NCBI RefSeq assembly: GCF_030272615.1
Contig: NC_081414.1
Coordinates: 340,174,502 to 340,238,501 of the forward strand
DNA length: 64,000 bases
Reading direction: 5' to 3'
Source: Cryptomeria japonica
Lineage: Eukaryota > Streptophyta > Pinopsida > Cupressales > Cupressaceae
The position numbers and the translations under genes are program-made. The stretch's first letter is position 1; the number at the start of each line of letters is the position of its first letter. Positions 12,575 through 23,099 of this stretch are shown piece after piece. The notes below the pieces were generated by a model that saw nothing but the letters and a program-made list of their open reading frames with translations, had not been told where the DNA came from and made no database searches.

Positions 12575-14573
12575 AGTCCAGGTTACATTGGCTCAAGATG
12601 GGTGATAGGGCCTCCAAAGAATTTTTCCTGGCTTTGCGCGCCCGTCATACCTCTGTAGGGATTAAGAAAATCAAAGAGGGGCATGTTGTTCTCACCAAGT
12701 TGCCTGATATTCTGCAAGCCTTTGTCCCTCATTATGAGAAGTTGTTCACAGTGCAAGGAAACTCTTCGGCCAGAGCCCAAGCTTTGCAAGATTGCTTAGA
12801 CGTTGTTCCCAAAAGGATTTCTAAGTCTCAACGCACCTTTTGTGATCTCTTACTGACCATTGATGATCTCAAGGAAGCCATTTTTTCTATGGCGGATGAT
12901 AAAGCCCCTAGGTGTGATGGTTTCCCTTGCGAGTTCTACAAAGCCCTTTGGCCTTATGTTGGTCCTGACCTACATAAGGTCTACCTTGAAGCTTTAAACT
13001 CCCAATCCCTGGGAAAGATGCTTAACCGGGGTAACATCAAATTTATCCCTAAGGCTAGGGATCCAGAGGATATTTGCAATTGGAGGCCTATTACCTTGCA
13101 CAATGTCTCGTATAAGATCATTGCCAAAGCCTTGGCTCTCAAGATTCGCCATCTCTTGCCCTTGATTGTTCGTCTGGAGCAAACTAGATTTATCAAGTCT
13201 AGGTTTATCCTATATAATATTATTGATGTTTGGGAAGGGATGGACTGGGCCCGATGCTCCAAACAGTGGGCAATCTTCCTTAAGATTGACTTTGCTAAAG
13301 CATATGATCACATTGAGTGGCCATTTATTTTGGCTATGCTCAAAGCTCTTGCCTTCGGCCCCATATTCATCCAGTTTGTCCAGATGTTATTCAAAGATGC
13401 CTTGCCCTGCACCATCAATTGCGGTTAGTCTAAGGCTTTTGGTCTTTTCAGATTCATTCACTAGGGTTGTCCTCTAGCTCCTTCTTTATACGTTCTTGCG
13501 GTGGAGGGTTTTGGGTACTTACTTGCTAACACCATCTATGTTGGGCGTGTCCATGGAATCTCTCTGCCTGAGTCACCTTCTCAACTTGTCGATGGCCATT
13601 TTGTGGATGACTCCTTTCTCACTCTCATTTAGGAAGAAGATAATGTTCAGGCTATTCTTCAATGACTGGACACTTTTTTCTTGGCTTCCGAATCAACCAT
13701 TCAATGGCACAAGACGCAATGTTATAGGCAGTCTTTTCTTCCCGCCCTGCCTTGGATTCTTCAATATGGTTGGAAATGGCTTCATCATGGCAAAAAAATT
13801 TGCTTTCTGGGAATTCCTTTTGCCTTTCAAGCTTCGCTTGTGGATATTTGGAATGATGTTTTAGCTAGGATTGAGAAAAAATTAGCCTATTGGATAACCA
13901 AGCCTCTCTCTCTGGTTGGTAAATTTCAAATTTGTTCAAAGGTTTTGGCTGCCACTCATGTCTATTACTCTTCATGTTGGGATCCTTCTAAGGCCTCTTA
14001 CATGAAGTTGGAAAGACTTTTGCGGGCTTTTCTTTGGGCCTTTGGTTCTGACCATCAAGATTTTCACAAAGTCGCTTGGGAGTATTGTTGCCTTCCCAAG
14101 GAGTTCGGAGGGCTCAACCTTATTTCTACCCAGAAACAAGGGCTCGCTTTATGTGCTAAATGGATCATTAGAGCCTTATCTGGTGACGAGGCTTGGAAAA
14201 TCCTTCTTCGACATTGTATTTCTTTGGGGTTTCTTGCCAATAGGTTAGCTTGGAGGGGGATTGGTTTTCAAACCCTTCTCATTATGAAAGACCCAGTTCA
14301 GATCCAGGGTACTTTTATTGTTAAAAGCATTTGGTGTGCTTGGGAAGCTATTAAGCCTTGGCTTCGGTGGTCGGGTGATGGTTTTCGTGATGGGATCTCC
14401 ATGAATCAACACAACCTTTGGTGGTCACCTCTTAGTCAGGTGCAAGGGTTACTACTAGCCAAAATCCAGGGTGTTAGTGCTTTGCTTTTTTACAAATGTG
14501 GCATTCGAACAACTAAGGATATGTTTTCCAGAGTTTCTATGAGTCTTCCGTCATGGGATGACCTCCAGGTCTA
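12575..14573 (+). pseudogene. LINE ORF2, reverse transcriptase domain
   Basis: Reads as reverse transcriptase of a plant L1-type LINE. Motifs in order: DDKAPRCDGFPCEFYKALW (about 12,893-12,950), NWRPITLHNVSYKIIAKALA (13,078-13,137), IFLKIDFAKAYDHIEW (13,273-13,320; catalytic Asp of the palm), GCPLAPSLYVLAVEGF (13,465-13,512) and HFVDDSFL (13,594-13,617; YxDD box with both Asp present). After the palm come the LINE blocks GIPFAFQASLVDIWNDVL, PLSLVGKFQICSKVLA and EFGGLNLISTQKQGLALCAK. In-frame stops lie at about 13,426, 13,463, 13,631 and 13,663, the last three apparently C to T changes in Gln or Arg codons. The reverse transcriptase cannot be made. Confidence 0.88.
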
Positions 14574-14955
14574 GTTTTGTCTGTCTCAACCTGATCGACA
14601 AACTTACGACCTTCTAGTTTTGGCCTTACCCTCATATTTGTTACATAAGCTTGGAATTCAGTCTGTCAAACCTTGGTAGAAGGATTGGAAGTGGTATCCT
14701 TGGACTCCCTTCACCAGCTACAAACCCAAAATGGGTTATCTCTGGTTGGTACCCCATTTTCTTATGGTCCATATTCTTAACCAGTGGTGGCATTTGCAGT
14801 CTTCTCAGAAATCCCGGAGACTCGGGTTTCTTATTGTTTGGTCCACCACCACTGAACCCAAGATTGCACACTTTGCTTGGTGTGTTCTTTTTCAAGGGTT
14901 GCCTTTGGGTTCTGTTGACGTGTATTTTGTACACCATCATACACAGAATAAAATA
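14574..14955 (+). pseudogene. LINE ORF2, first half of zf-RVT domain
   Basis: Frame continues after two stops with GYLWLVPHFLMVHILNQWW and TEPKIAHFAWCVLFQGLPLG, the start of the reverse-transcriptase zinc-binding domain (KIxxFxWxxxxxxLPxG). The CxxC/H part is missing here and reappears at 19,035, which shows that the sequence between is an insertion. Confidence 0.8.
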
Positions 14956-15763
14956 CCTAAGGGCATCTTATCCTCTCTTGAATAAAGTCGCTAATTGCTG
15001 AAGATTCGCATGAAGGATCAGTTAGGATGACTTCAAGGTTCCTTTTGGTAGGGTCTCTACATGTGGATAAGCTCCAGTGGTATGATGTGATTTGCTGGGA
15101 TCACAAGGGGACTTACATATGATGATTGAACTTCTGATCTGCTTTGCTGGAACACAGGCTCTAACTAACTTAGATTTGAAAAAATGAAAAAGAAAGGGGG
15201 CGAAGAGAAGATCTAATCCTAATACTAAGAATGTAGGAGCAATGATTTGATTTTTGATGAAACTCTAACTAGGTCTTGTTTTGACATCAATGGAACATCT
15301 ACACAAGGCTAGTGCGATCTTCTAAGGGAAGCTTTATGATGTTCAAATCATCACCGCAGGCATAGACACCATCCAAGTTGATGCATATCAATGAAGAGGC
15401 GACAAATTGAAATTGAGCTTAAGCTGAACGATTCCAGTTGACTACACAAGGCGAGTCTGCAATCAACAAACTGCTAGTAGTATGGATATACGAATTCCAC
15501 CATCAATTAATCACATTTCCTCCATTCATCTAATCATCTACCATCTAGGATTGAAGACTCAACAAGAAACCATGCAAATTGCAAGAAACGACACACTTCA
15601 CCATTACTTCAATGAAAATGGAGTTTGTTTACAATCAATGGCAACAATTTCTTGCCTTGTCCTCCTATTCTACTCTAATTACTTCCAACTATTCTCTAAC
15701 TATCTTAACTATTTACATACTATCTCTAACAATTGCTAATTAGCCTTTACAAATGAAATGTCT

Positions 15764-15780
15764 GGGCTTATATAGTGCCC
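15764..15780 (-). promoter_or_regulatory. TATA-like box in a palindrome
   Basis: GGGCTTATATAGTGCCC; on the minus strand it reads GGGCACTATATAAGCCC. The arms GGGC...GCCC are inverted around a TATA box. The minus-strand reading resembles LTR promoters of plant retrotransposons, where 'TATATAAGCCC' is common. Confidence 0.45.
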
Positions 15781-15999
15781 ACAATACAATTTAATGGCTT
15801 AGATCAATTCAAGATCAATGGCCAAGATTCAACAATGAAAACCCTAATTAGGGTTTGTTACAACCATTACATAACATTTAATGCTTGACCAATGATAAAA
15901 TTGTATTGCTTGGACACATGTCCCTTCTAGAAAAATCGACCAATGGATAGTCGGGGTAGGTACATCGGAGTTTGTGCCACCTTCCATGAGTTAAGTACA

Positions 16000-17121
16000 T
16001 TGAATCTGGACATGCTAAGGTGGACCACACTGACTGGAGGAGCGATGACGAGGATGCCACCTCATCTAACACTTGTAGCTTGCTAGATATTCAATTTGGA
16101 TGTCGTTGAGAGGCTATCTTTAATTAACTCTTGTCCTAACTCCTTTTGTCCTTGATTTGCAAGATGATGATGTACCTCGCCTTGGAACGCTGGATTGAAA
16201 GAGGTCGTCCCTGTCCTGGCTTGACCGTCCCGGCGAAGACCGTCCTTGATCCGGCTTGATTTTCCTTGATGAGATCTCCATTTGATGCCTACACAACATT
16301 TCAAAATTAGTAACATGATTTTGCAATACATAACATAGATTAGAGAGCAAATTTTAGGAAACTTAATGATAAGTCCTTTATTAATCATTTCCTAAAAATG
16401 ATTGAGCTAAGGGAAAACAAATTTCAAGATTCAAAATTTAAGCTATGACGATCAACGTTCAAAATCAAAACAATAAATCCATATCGCCATACCTCTCTTG
16501 AGAGCTAACACTAGAATGCAAAATGAAGGAATTCGCCTAAGCAAAAATCAAAATTAGATGGCTTCAACGTGATCTCCTTTAAATGAACGATCCCTTTATC
16601 AATTCATCACCCTTGAGGATATCTTTGACGTGGTCTTTGGCAAGTTCGCCCAACTTGAGACTAAGCTCGCACTCCTTTGATGATGTCTGCGCCCTCCTCT
16701 TGAATGACAATTTCGCACCTCCTTTGTATTCTCCAAATTGCATGCTAATGAAGGATGTTAAATGATGATTTGAAATGAATAAACCACCTTCCCTTTATAG
16801 GCGCTTACCCTCATATTGATCTTAGGCCGACTTTGGTAAATAAAGCAATTATAAACGATTTTTTTAATAAATAAGAAAGGCCGACCTTCATAAAACAATA
16901 AAATACCAAGCGCTCTATAATAATTAATTAATTTGCCATCGTTTTTAATTAATAAACTTCAATTTTTTTTACAAGGCAAAAATTAATTAATATTTAAATG
17001 CAATATTTAAATGCTATTTTTAATTAAATTTTCAATCTTATCGAATTTTCTAGCATTTAAATAAATTCAAAAATGTGTTTGAGCGCCAAAATATTTTGAA
17101 GATGGAAAGATACGTACCTCA
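16000..17121. other. Non-coding part of nested element
   Basis: No gene seen. A purine/pyrimidine-biased stretch around 16,200-16,270 has several ccgtcc/cttgat repeats, and 16,900-17,060 is AT-rich with aattaatt runs. Confidence 0.4.
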
Positions 17122-18585
17122 TCGCCCTGGTCCCTTGGAGAGGGACAGGAGCGATCCATCAACCGGGTCTTGATTCTTGCAATTTCGACGTCCAAAATCT
17201 TCATCTCCACGTTGAATTTGCCATTTTCGCTAGGATTTTCGAACTTGAGTGTCTTGCTTGTGTGAACAAATGTCTCTCATGACTATTATCGCCCTGGTCC
17301 CTTGGAGAGGGACAGGAGCGATCCATCAATTTTTACTTGAAATTCTTCGTCCTTGATATCAACTTCTCCTTTATTACCTTTCAAACAACGCTTTGAACCC
17401 TTTGCAAGTTTGTTTTGTCATGATCTCCGAAGGAAAATGAGTGCTTTGGCAAATATCGCCCTGGTCCCTTCCTGAGGGACAGGAGCGATCCTAGTGTCCT
17501 GGCTCAAATTTGCAAACTTTTGATCTTCGTTCTTCGTTCATTGCCTTCCAAAGGACGTCCTTGACCTTGCCTATCCTTGCCTTGTCTTGGTTTTGATGGG
17601 ACATGAGTGTTTTGATGAAAATCGCTTTGGTCCTTGTCCAAAGGACAGGAGCGATATAGGCTCTTTATACAAATTGGTGATCGTTTGACGTTTGAAGCCT
17701 TTGGTATATCACCTTCGAAGGACGCCTTAGACCTTTTACCACCTTGCAAAACCTTGACTTGGCATGAATTTTACATGAATTGGCAAATATAATAGATATC
17801 GCTCTGGTCCCTTCCTGAGGGATAGGAGCGAACTTCAAGGTTTTGAGCTTATGCTTGCGTTCTCCAACTTGTAATTGCTATCATCGTGTAAAACGTAGTC
17901 TTTTTGATCCCCTTGGTCGCTTGACACTTGCTTAACTTTTGAAATCTATGCCTTTATGGAAATATCGCTCTGGTCCCTTCCTGAGGGACAGGAGCGAATT
18001 AGAAGTCTTGGTGAGGTTCCTTCAATATTGGCAACTTTGGATACTTCATGCTTGATTGAAATGTCTTGAAATGTCCTTGCCACCTTGTTCTCCGTCTTGG
18101 AATGTCTTGAACTTGAATAAGAAGTAATATACTCATTACATCGCCCTGGTCCCTTGGAGAGGGACAGGAGCGATCTTGCTCTTGTAGGCTTCACTTTACT
18201 TCATATCCTTCAAAAATTATATTCAACGGATTCGCAATATTCCATTCCATTCATCTATGCCTTGGGATCCATCCAAACTAGGCAAGAAAATCATCTAAAA
18301 CAAAAATCGCTCTGGTCCTTCAGTGAGGGACAGGAGCGAATTTGACCCTCTAGGTAAAAACTTCATCATTTCATTGTTTTTGATCAAGTTTGGATGCTCT
18401 ATCATGCTCATTTCGTCCTTCACCATGCCTTTGATGTCTCAATTCGTCCAAACACGGTCATGAATGGCTCAAATAAGTATTTTCGCTCTGGTCCCTTGGT
18501 GAGGGACACGAGCGATTCGCCTTGGACCCTTGAAGAGGGACAGGAGCGCTTTTCGCTCTGGACCCTTGGAGAAGGACAGGAGCGA
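17122..18585. repeat. Array of eleven 33-nt dyad motifs at nucleosome-like spacing
   Basis: Each motif is exactly 33 nt: outer arms TCGC(T/C)(C/T)...GAGCGA, inner arms GTCCCT...AGGGAC, central loop of about 5 nt. Starts: 17,122; 17,289; 17,456; 17,622; 17,799; 17,965; 18,141; 18,307; 18,483; 18,517; 18,553. Distances are 167, 167, 166, 177, 166, 176, 166 and 176, then 34 and 36. The spacers are related (recurring cttgaaat, cgtccttga, cctttgg) but far more diverged than the 33-mers. The motif could fold as an RNA or DNA hairpin of about 14 bp, or be a protein-binding dyad. No protein-coding sense is evident on either strand. Confidence 0.92.
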
Positions 18586-18611
18586 AATTTGACTTTTCGA
18601 ACTCTCTATCA

Positions 18612-18838
18612 AGATAAATTTTATGGAATATAACATTTAAGTATAAGTGACATTTCCTTCTATGTTTCTTCTTTCTTATACTTTAAGTTATATTCCATAT
18701 ATACTTTCAGGATGTTTGAGAGTGGTTTCAGACCTCCAGGAGTTATATTGCAAAATCTAGTTTTTGGAGGTTTTTTCAGTTTCCAGACTTAGTCAAATTT
18801 CAGGATCAGGACATTCCAGACTTAGCCAAATTTCAGGA
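18612..18838. repeat. Repeat shared with 32,050-32,206 (inverted copy)
   Basis: Contains atggaatataacatttaag and, about 50 bp later, its near inverse ctttaagttatattccat. Then comes a stretch beginning caggatgtttgagagtggtt and ending agtcaaatttcaggatc. The reverse complement of 32,050-32,206 matches this almost throughout, but lacks about 30 bp between the two inverted arms. Confidence 0.88.
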
Positions 18839-19019
18839 TCACTCAAGCCGGACTTGCTTATCCATGCGATCACCTGGGCGACACTCAAAATGCAAAGGCT
18901 AGCTAACAAAACCCTAAAGACCCAAAAACAAACCCTAAAAAGCAAAAAAGCAAGGGTCCCCATTTGCAATGGGGCGATGTGTGAAAACGTCACAACAGGT
19001 TCCAGACTTAAGCATTTGG

Positions 19020-19861
19020 GGGTTCCTGATCCCCGGTGCCCTTTTTATGGTCACCCATAAACTTTTATGCACATTTTTTGGTTTTGTAGAAGAGCTCAAT
19101 AGTATTGGAGCTGGATCCATGATTTCTTTTGGCATTTTCGGCCTAAGCCCTTTTCTTGGCATATGGCTCTTCTAGGAGATTTGCTTAGAATCCCCTTCAA
19201 TTTTTCCCAGATATGGCATACTTTCAGAATGGAGATCCTATTTACTCTTTGGAAAGATAGAAATGTTGTTCTTTTTACTCACAACTCTTTGGATATTAGT
19301 GTCTCACTTTATGCTAAGGCTAGCATTTGTAGTAATGTATTAATGAATATTCAGGTACAAGAAGATAAAGTGGCTCTTGAGGTGGGCCACTTACATGAGC
19401 TCCTTTAGCATTGGGTCAATGCCCCTTGTGCGGTTGCTAGAGTGTCGTCGGATTCTATTCCTGTCGATCGCACTTCGCCCTGTGGTCGTCACCGTGGCCG
19501 AAGTTCCTCTGCTCAACGCTCTCAGACCCCGCAGTCCCAGGATCCTCGCCACTCCTCTGGTGGGAGAGACGACGCGTGGAGGCATCGCTCAACTTCTCCT
19601 CCACATCGTGGCTCTGCCTCGGGGTGGCCTTCTGTTGCTCTTGTTGCCGGTGATGGCTCTGGGTGGCCTGTTGCCACCACCTCCAAGTTTCCTCGCCTGG
19701 CTCTGGCTATTTCGCCTCCCAGGTGGGAGGAAGGAGAAGAAGAAAAAGACCCTGAAGATGGATGGTCTGTGTCGGACCCGACTCCTGGCCTTGCTGATGT
19801 ATGGGGCAAGAAAGATGATCCAGATCCTCCCCCCTCAGTTGCCACTACTTTGGCTGCTTGA
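19020..19861 (+). pseudogene. LINE ORF2, zinc-finger end and basic/Pro-rich C-terminus
   Basis: Resumes the LINE with RCPFYGHPETFMHIFWFC (rest of the zf-RVT domain; the second Cys of CPxC is replaced by Tyr). It continues through a WKDRNVVLFTHNS block near 19,240-19,290 and ends with an unusual tail of about 140 residues (19,440-19,861) rich in Arg, Ser, Pro and His (for example GRHRGRSSSAQRSQTPQSQD), then acidic (EEGEEEKDPEDGWSVSDPTP). No RNase H domain is seen, unlike the LINE at 20,573-28,255. One stop at about 19,407 and a likely frameshift near 19,090 interrupt it. Confidence 0.72.
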
Positions 19862-20012
19862 GGAAGTTTTTTGATGAATAACTTTGTTTTTTGACTCTAA
19901 CTTCTTGTCGTGTGACTCTCGCGGGGTGATCTTGTATCCCGTGACCTTTTTGTGAATATGCACTTTAATATTATTATCTAATAGAGAAGGCCTATTCATC
20001 AAAAAAATAAAA

Positions 20013-20572
20013 AATATAATTAGTTATTATTGATTTGTTTTTAAATTTAATTTAATTTAATTTATTTAAATTAGATAATAATATTTTATGAATTTTAAAA
20101 ATTACAATTTATTATTAATTTGGGAATAATTGTAAAATTTTTTAAAATGTGGTGATTTGATTAATAATTTTAAATCCAATAATATTTAATCTCACATAAA
20201 AATAGAATTGTACTTTAAAATACTTATCTTTTTAAAAACTATGTATTATGAATGCCAAATTTATAGTTAAGTTATTAGACATATTACAATATCCAAGATC
20301 TAATTAAATAATGTGAAAACATACCCCAACTACATAATACATCATTCAAGACATCATAAATCTTAGGGTAAGGATTTGCATTATGATTCAATTAATTTTA
20401 CTATTGTTTCTAATCGGTACACATATTATTAATATTTTGATTCTAATAAATAAATAAAATAAATTATTTTTTATTTAATTATTTTTCAATTTAAAATATT
20501 TATTATTTATTTATTTATTTTAAATATTATTTTTATTAATATTTAGATTTTCATATATTTTGACTTTGCATT
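20013..20572. other. AT-rich spacer between two LINEs
   Basis: Very AT-rich sequence without an ORF. It separates the A-rich tail of the + strand LINE from the A-rich tail of the - strand LINE, so the two elements lie tail to tail. Confidence 0.5.
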
Positions 20573-21071
20573 TTTTTAATTTTATTTTTTATCAGTAATA
20601 GTTTGTATTTTATTGCATCATAATATAAAAAGGATTACATAAAGTATTTATCCGAGCTTTCCAGCCTGCAAAACAACCCATCTTTGGAAATTACCCTTAC
20701 AATCATCATCACTGAAAAACCCTCTACTCCTGAATAGATTAAGGATCATCCTTAAAAACCAGACCCTTCACATTGTGTAAAGCTTAATTAACTCCTTAAA
20801 GCTGGGGAAACAACAAAACCCTACCGCCAGTAGTAAAACCTGCCCACTTAAAACATTTTCTTGCAAAAAAGACCTAACCCAACTTATAACCACAATATTT
20901 ACTAAAAATTATAAAACTACTATAACTATAGGAGGCCGCTTATCAGCATTTTATCTATAGAATAAAAATCTTTTGCATAGTCTAAACAAACCCAACACCT
21001 TTTGCAAAGCTTGCACCAATCACTCTCCTTCACCTGATCTTAGTTTGCCTACCTCTGGGAATTTCCTTCGA

Positions 21072-22085
21072 TCATGCTCGTGTCAACTCATTATCTTCTC
21101 TCTCATGGCACAAAATTATCCCTTTTAGCCTCTCCCAGGCATGCGCTCTTTCCAGCACATAAGCCTCCTTGTCCACCTTCCCAACCCACCTAACAAAGGA
21201 AACAATGCCAAATTCATCAGCATACCTTACATCCTCAAAGCCTTCTAAATAATCCAGACCTACTCCAGGCACAACCCACTCCAAAATGGAGTCCAAACCT
21301 TCTAGCATCCCATCTTCAAAAATAGAGGTGATAACCCATTTAACCGTCTCTATGTCTTCTCCAATTTCCAGTCCCCAAGCAATGATCATGGATATTATAT
21401 CCAAATTAACTTTCCAGCGCATTGAGTTCTCCATAAAATAAGGCCCCACGACGCGTTGATAGCCTTAGTTTCCTTGAAACGTAACAATCCCAACATTCTT
21501 TCTTTACTTACAGGTCCCTTGAACCCCTTCTGCTGTTTTCTTGTGCTCACTATAAAACTCGCTTCCATGCTTTTTAAAACAACCAACACACTGCTAGTTC
21601 ACCTCCTCACAAATCAATTTTTACACATAAATGTCACCACTAAACTCTTTATAGCGTGAGCCATGTGATAATAATCACCTTAAATGCCATCCACAACCTG
21701 AATTATGATTCTGACATGCCACCCTACAAAGCATGTCATTGCACTTCCCATCATCCTTGGAGATTTCACTTCAAAAATGCCAACCATCTTAACAAGCTCG
21801 CAAATCCTTGTGGAGGATTTGGAATGAGGTGTCCCAAGAAAAAGTTGTACATTCACCATCATTAAAAAGATGGGAGAAATCTAAATTCCGCCATTCCCAA
21901 CTTTAAGGTCCAATCGGAAGCAGGTCATCCTTCCAACCCAATTGGGAAACATCACAACCACTTTTCACAAAGGATGCCACATGTTTAACACTACAAGCTA
22001 ACATCATCTGCCCATCACCACACATCCACCATCCAAAACTTAATCATTACACAATCACATCATCCAATATAAAATTCCCTTGAAA
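21072..22085 (-). pseudogene. LINE ORF2 C-terminal extension, no known domain
   Basis: Minus-strand reading continues past RNase H. Its clearest part is an open frame of 125 residues at 21,449-21,072: MRWKVNLDIISMIIAWGLEI, then TVKWVITSIFEDGMLEGLDS and YADEFGIVSFVRWVGKVDKE, ending with many charged residues (CHEREDNELTRA). Between 21,450 and 22,085 the frame is broken but amino-acid-like (for example VASFVKSGCDVSQLGW). I do not recognise a family. It may be an extra ORF2 domain, a captured host sequence, or a different element joined to the LINE. Confidence 0.45.
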
Positions 22086-22089
22086 ATAT

Positions 22090-22529
22090 TCAATTCTTAA
22101 TTCGCCTTCCACCTCAAAGGATAAAGCCCATTTAGAAAGTCTATCTGTAGTCTGGTTTCCATCTCTATGAATGTGACTTATTTTGAAATTATCAAAAAAA
22201 TTTAAATCTTCAATTATCATAGCAATTAATCCTTGTAAATGTCAGGCTTTGATTTCCCCATTCATGATGGCATGTATTATGATCAGAGAGTCCCCTTCCA
22301 AATGAAGATTTTAGTTTCCTTGGCTTCTGGCCATTCTAACTGCTAGTAGAGCCGCTTGTGCTTCTGCCTCATTATTCATGCACCTCCTTAATCTTTTTGC
22401 TCCACACTTGATTAGGTCTCCAAAATCATTCTTAATAACGAAGCTTTCCACTGCCACATTTCTACTTGCTTGTGCAGCCCCATCAAAATTCGCTTTGAAC
22501 CAAACCTTATCCAGAGGGGTCCAACACAC
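22090..22529 (-). pseudogene. LINE RNase H domain
   Basis: RNase H at the ORF2 C-terminus would remove RNA from the RNA/cDNA hybrid. Visible motifs: WFKANFDGAAQASRNVAVES (first catalytic Asp in FDGA), NNEAEAQAALLAVRMA (catalytic Glu), HLEGDSLIIIHAIMNG (second Asp) and HIHRDGNQTTDRLSKWAL (the N-x-x-x-D motif of the end). One stop interrupts it near 22,310. Four acidic or motif residues are kept, so decay is recent compared with the RT part. Confidence 0.85.
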
Positions 22530-22823
22530 ACCTAAGACCTTATTTTTACCCTTGTTATTAGCCCATGATCCATGCTTGATTTTTATTCCCGACTAAGCTC
22601 TCTGTATTTTGCTATCCATTAAGGTAAAAGGGGATGTCAATGTTAGGGATTGGGAGGCTGTCGCACCAACAACTTCTTCAATAGCCCAATTAATTTTGCC
22701 CAACAACCTTCTAACATCCTCAACTTTGTCTTGAAAAATTATGTGATTACACTCTTTCCAAATCTCCCATATGACTAAAGAGGGGCTAATATGCCACAAA
22801 CTTGAAAGAGTCGACTTGCTTGG

Positions 22824-23096
22824 CTATCTTGGCCAACTTTCAAAGATCTCTTTGAGGGTGGACTGAAGAGGACCTTGCCAATTTATTTTCTCTTTAAGAT
22901 TTGACCAACACCTTGTTGCCACATCACAACTCAGTAATAAATGATCCATTGATTCCTCCGACTTGTTACACATCACACATTTGGAAGGGCCCATAAACCC
23001 AAGTCGTTTCCTTCTCTCCCCTGTTAGAATTCTACCTTTAATCGCTAACCATGCAAAAGCACTAGCTTTCGGAAGGCACTCTTTGCTCCAAAACAA
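22824..23096 (-). pseudogene. LINE zf-RVT zinc-binding domain
   Basis: FWSKECLPKASAFAWLAIKG, LTGERRKRLGFMGPSKCVMC and ESMDHLLLSCDVATRCWSNL: the complete plant RT zinc-binding domain with CxxC and HxxxxC. The ORF ends in FESWPR, followed by a linker that leads to RNase H. Confidence 0.85.
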
Positions 23097-23099
23097 ATC

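Larger units (their letters stand above)
14955..19018. mobile_element. Nested element remnant inside the LINE
   Basis: About 4 kb of unrelated sequence between the two halves of the LINE zinc-binding domain. It has no coding domain. A TATA-like palindrome at 15,764-15,780 and a dense non-coding block of 33-nt dyads (17,122-18,585) suggest the 3' non-coding end and LTR of an LTR retrotransposon on the minus strand; a second TATA-like motif (tataaagg on the minus strand) lies near 16,790. Exact ends and target duplication could not be fixed by eye. Its right-hand 250 bp is shared with a copy at 32,050-32,206. Confidence 0.55.
12575..20012 (+). mobile_element. 5'-truncated LINE (L1-type) split by a nested insertion
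   Basis: The element starts abruptly in the linker before the RT domain (HWLKMGDRASKEFF at about 12,583), so ORF1 and the endonuclease are missing, as expected for incomplete target-primed reverse transcription. It runs through RT (12,600-14,570) and half of the zinc-binding domain (to about 14,950). It is then interrupted until about 19,020, resumes with CPFYGHP and ends with an A-rich tail at 19,995-20,012 (catcaaaaaaataaaaaat). Several stops are simple CAG to TAG changes, typical of methylated, silenced copies. Confidence 0.85.

Noticed and set aside
17122-18585. CRISPR-like array (regular repeats with spacers)
   Set aside because: The repeat is 33 nt and regular, but spacers are 133-144 bp and related to one another, the context is a plant retrotransposon, and no cas genes exist; it is a tandem repeat with a conserved dyad.
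19377-19874. Overlapping frames of 107-165 codons beside the LINE end
   Set aside because: They are other-frame shadows of the GC-rich LINE tail; only the frame continuous with zf-RVT is meaningful.
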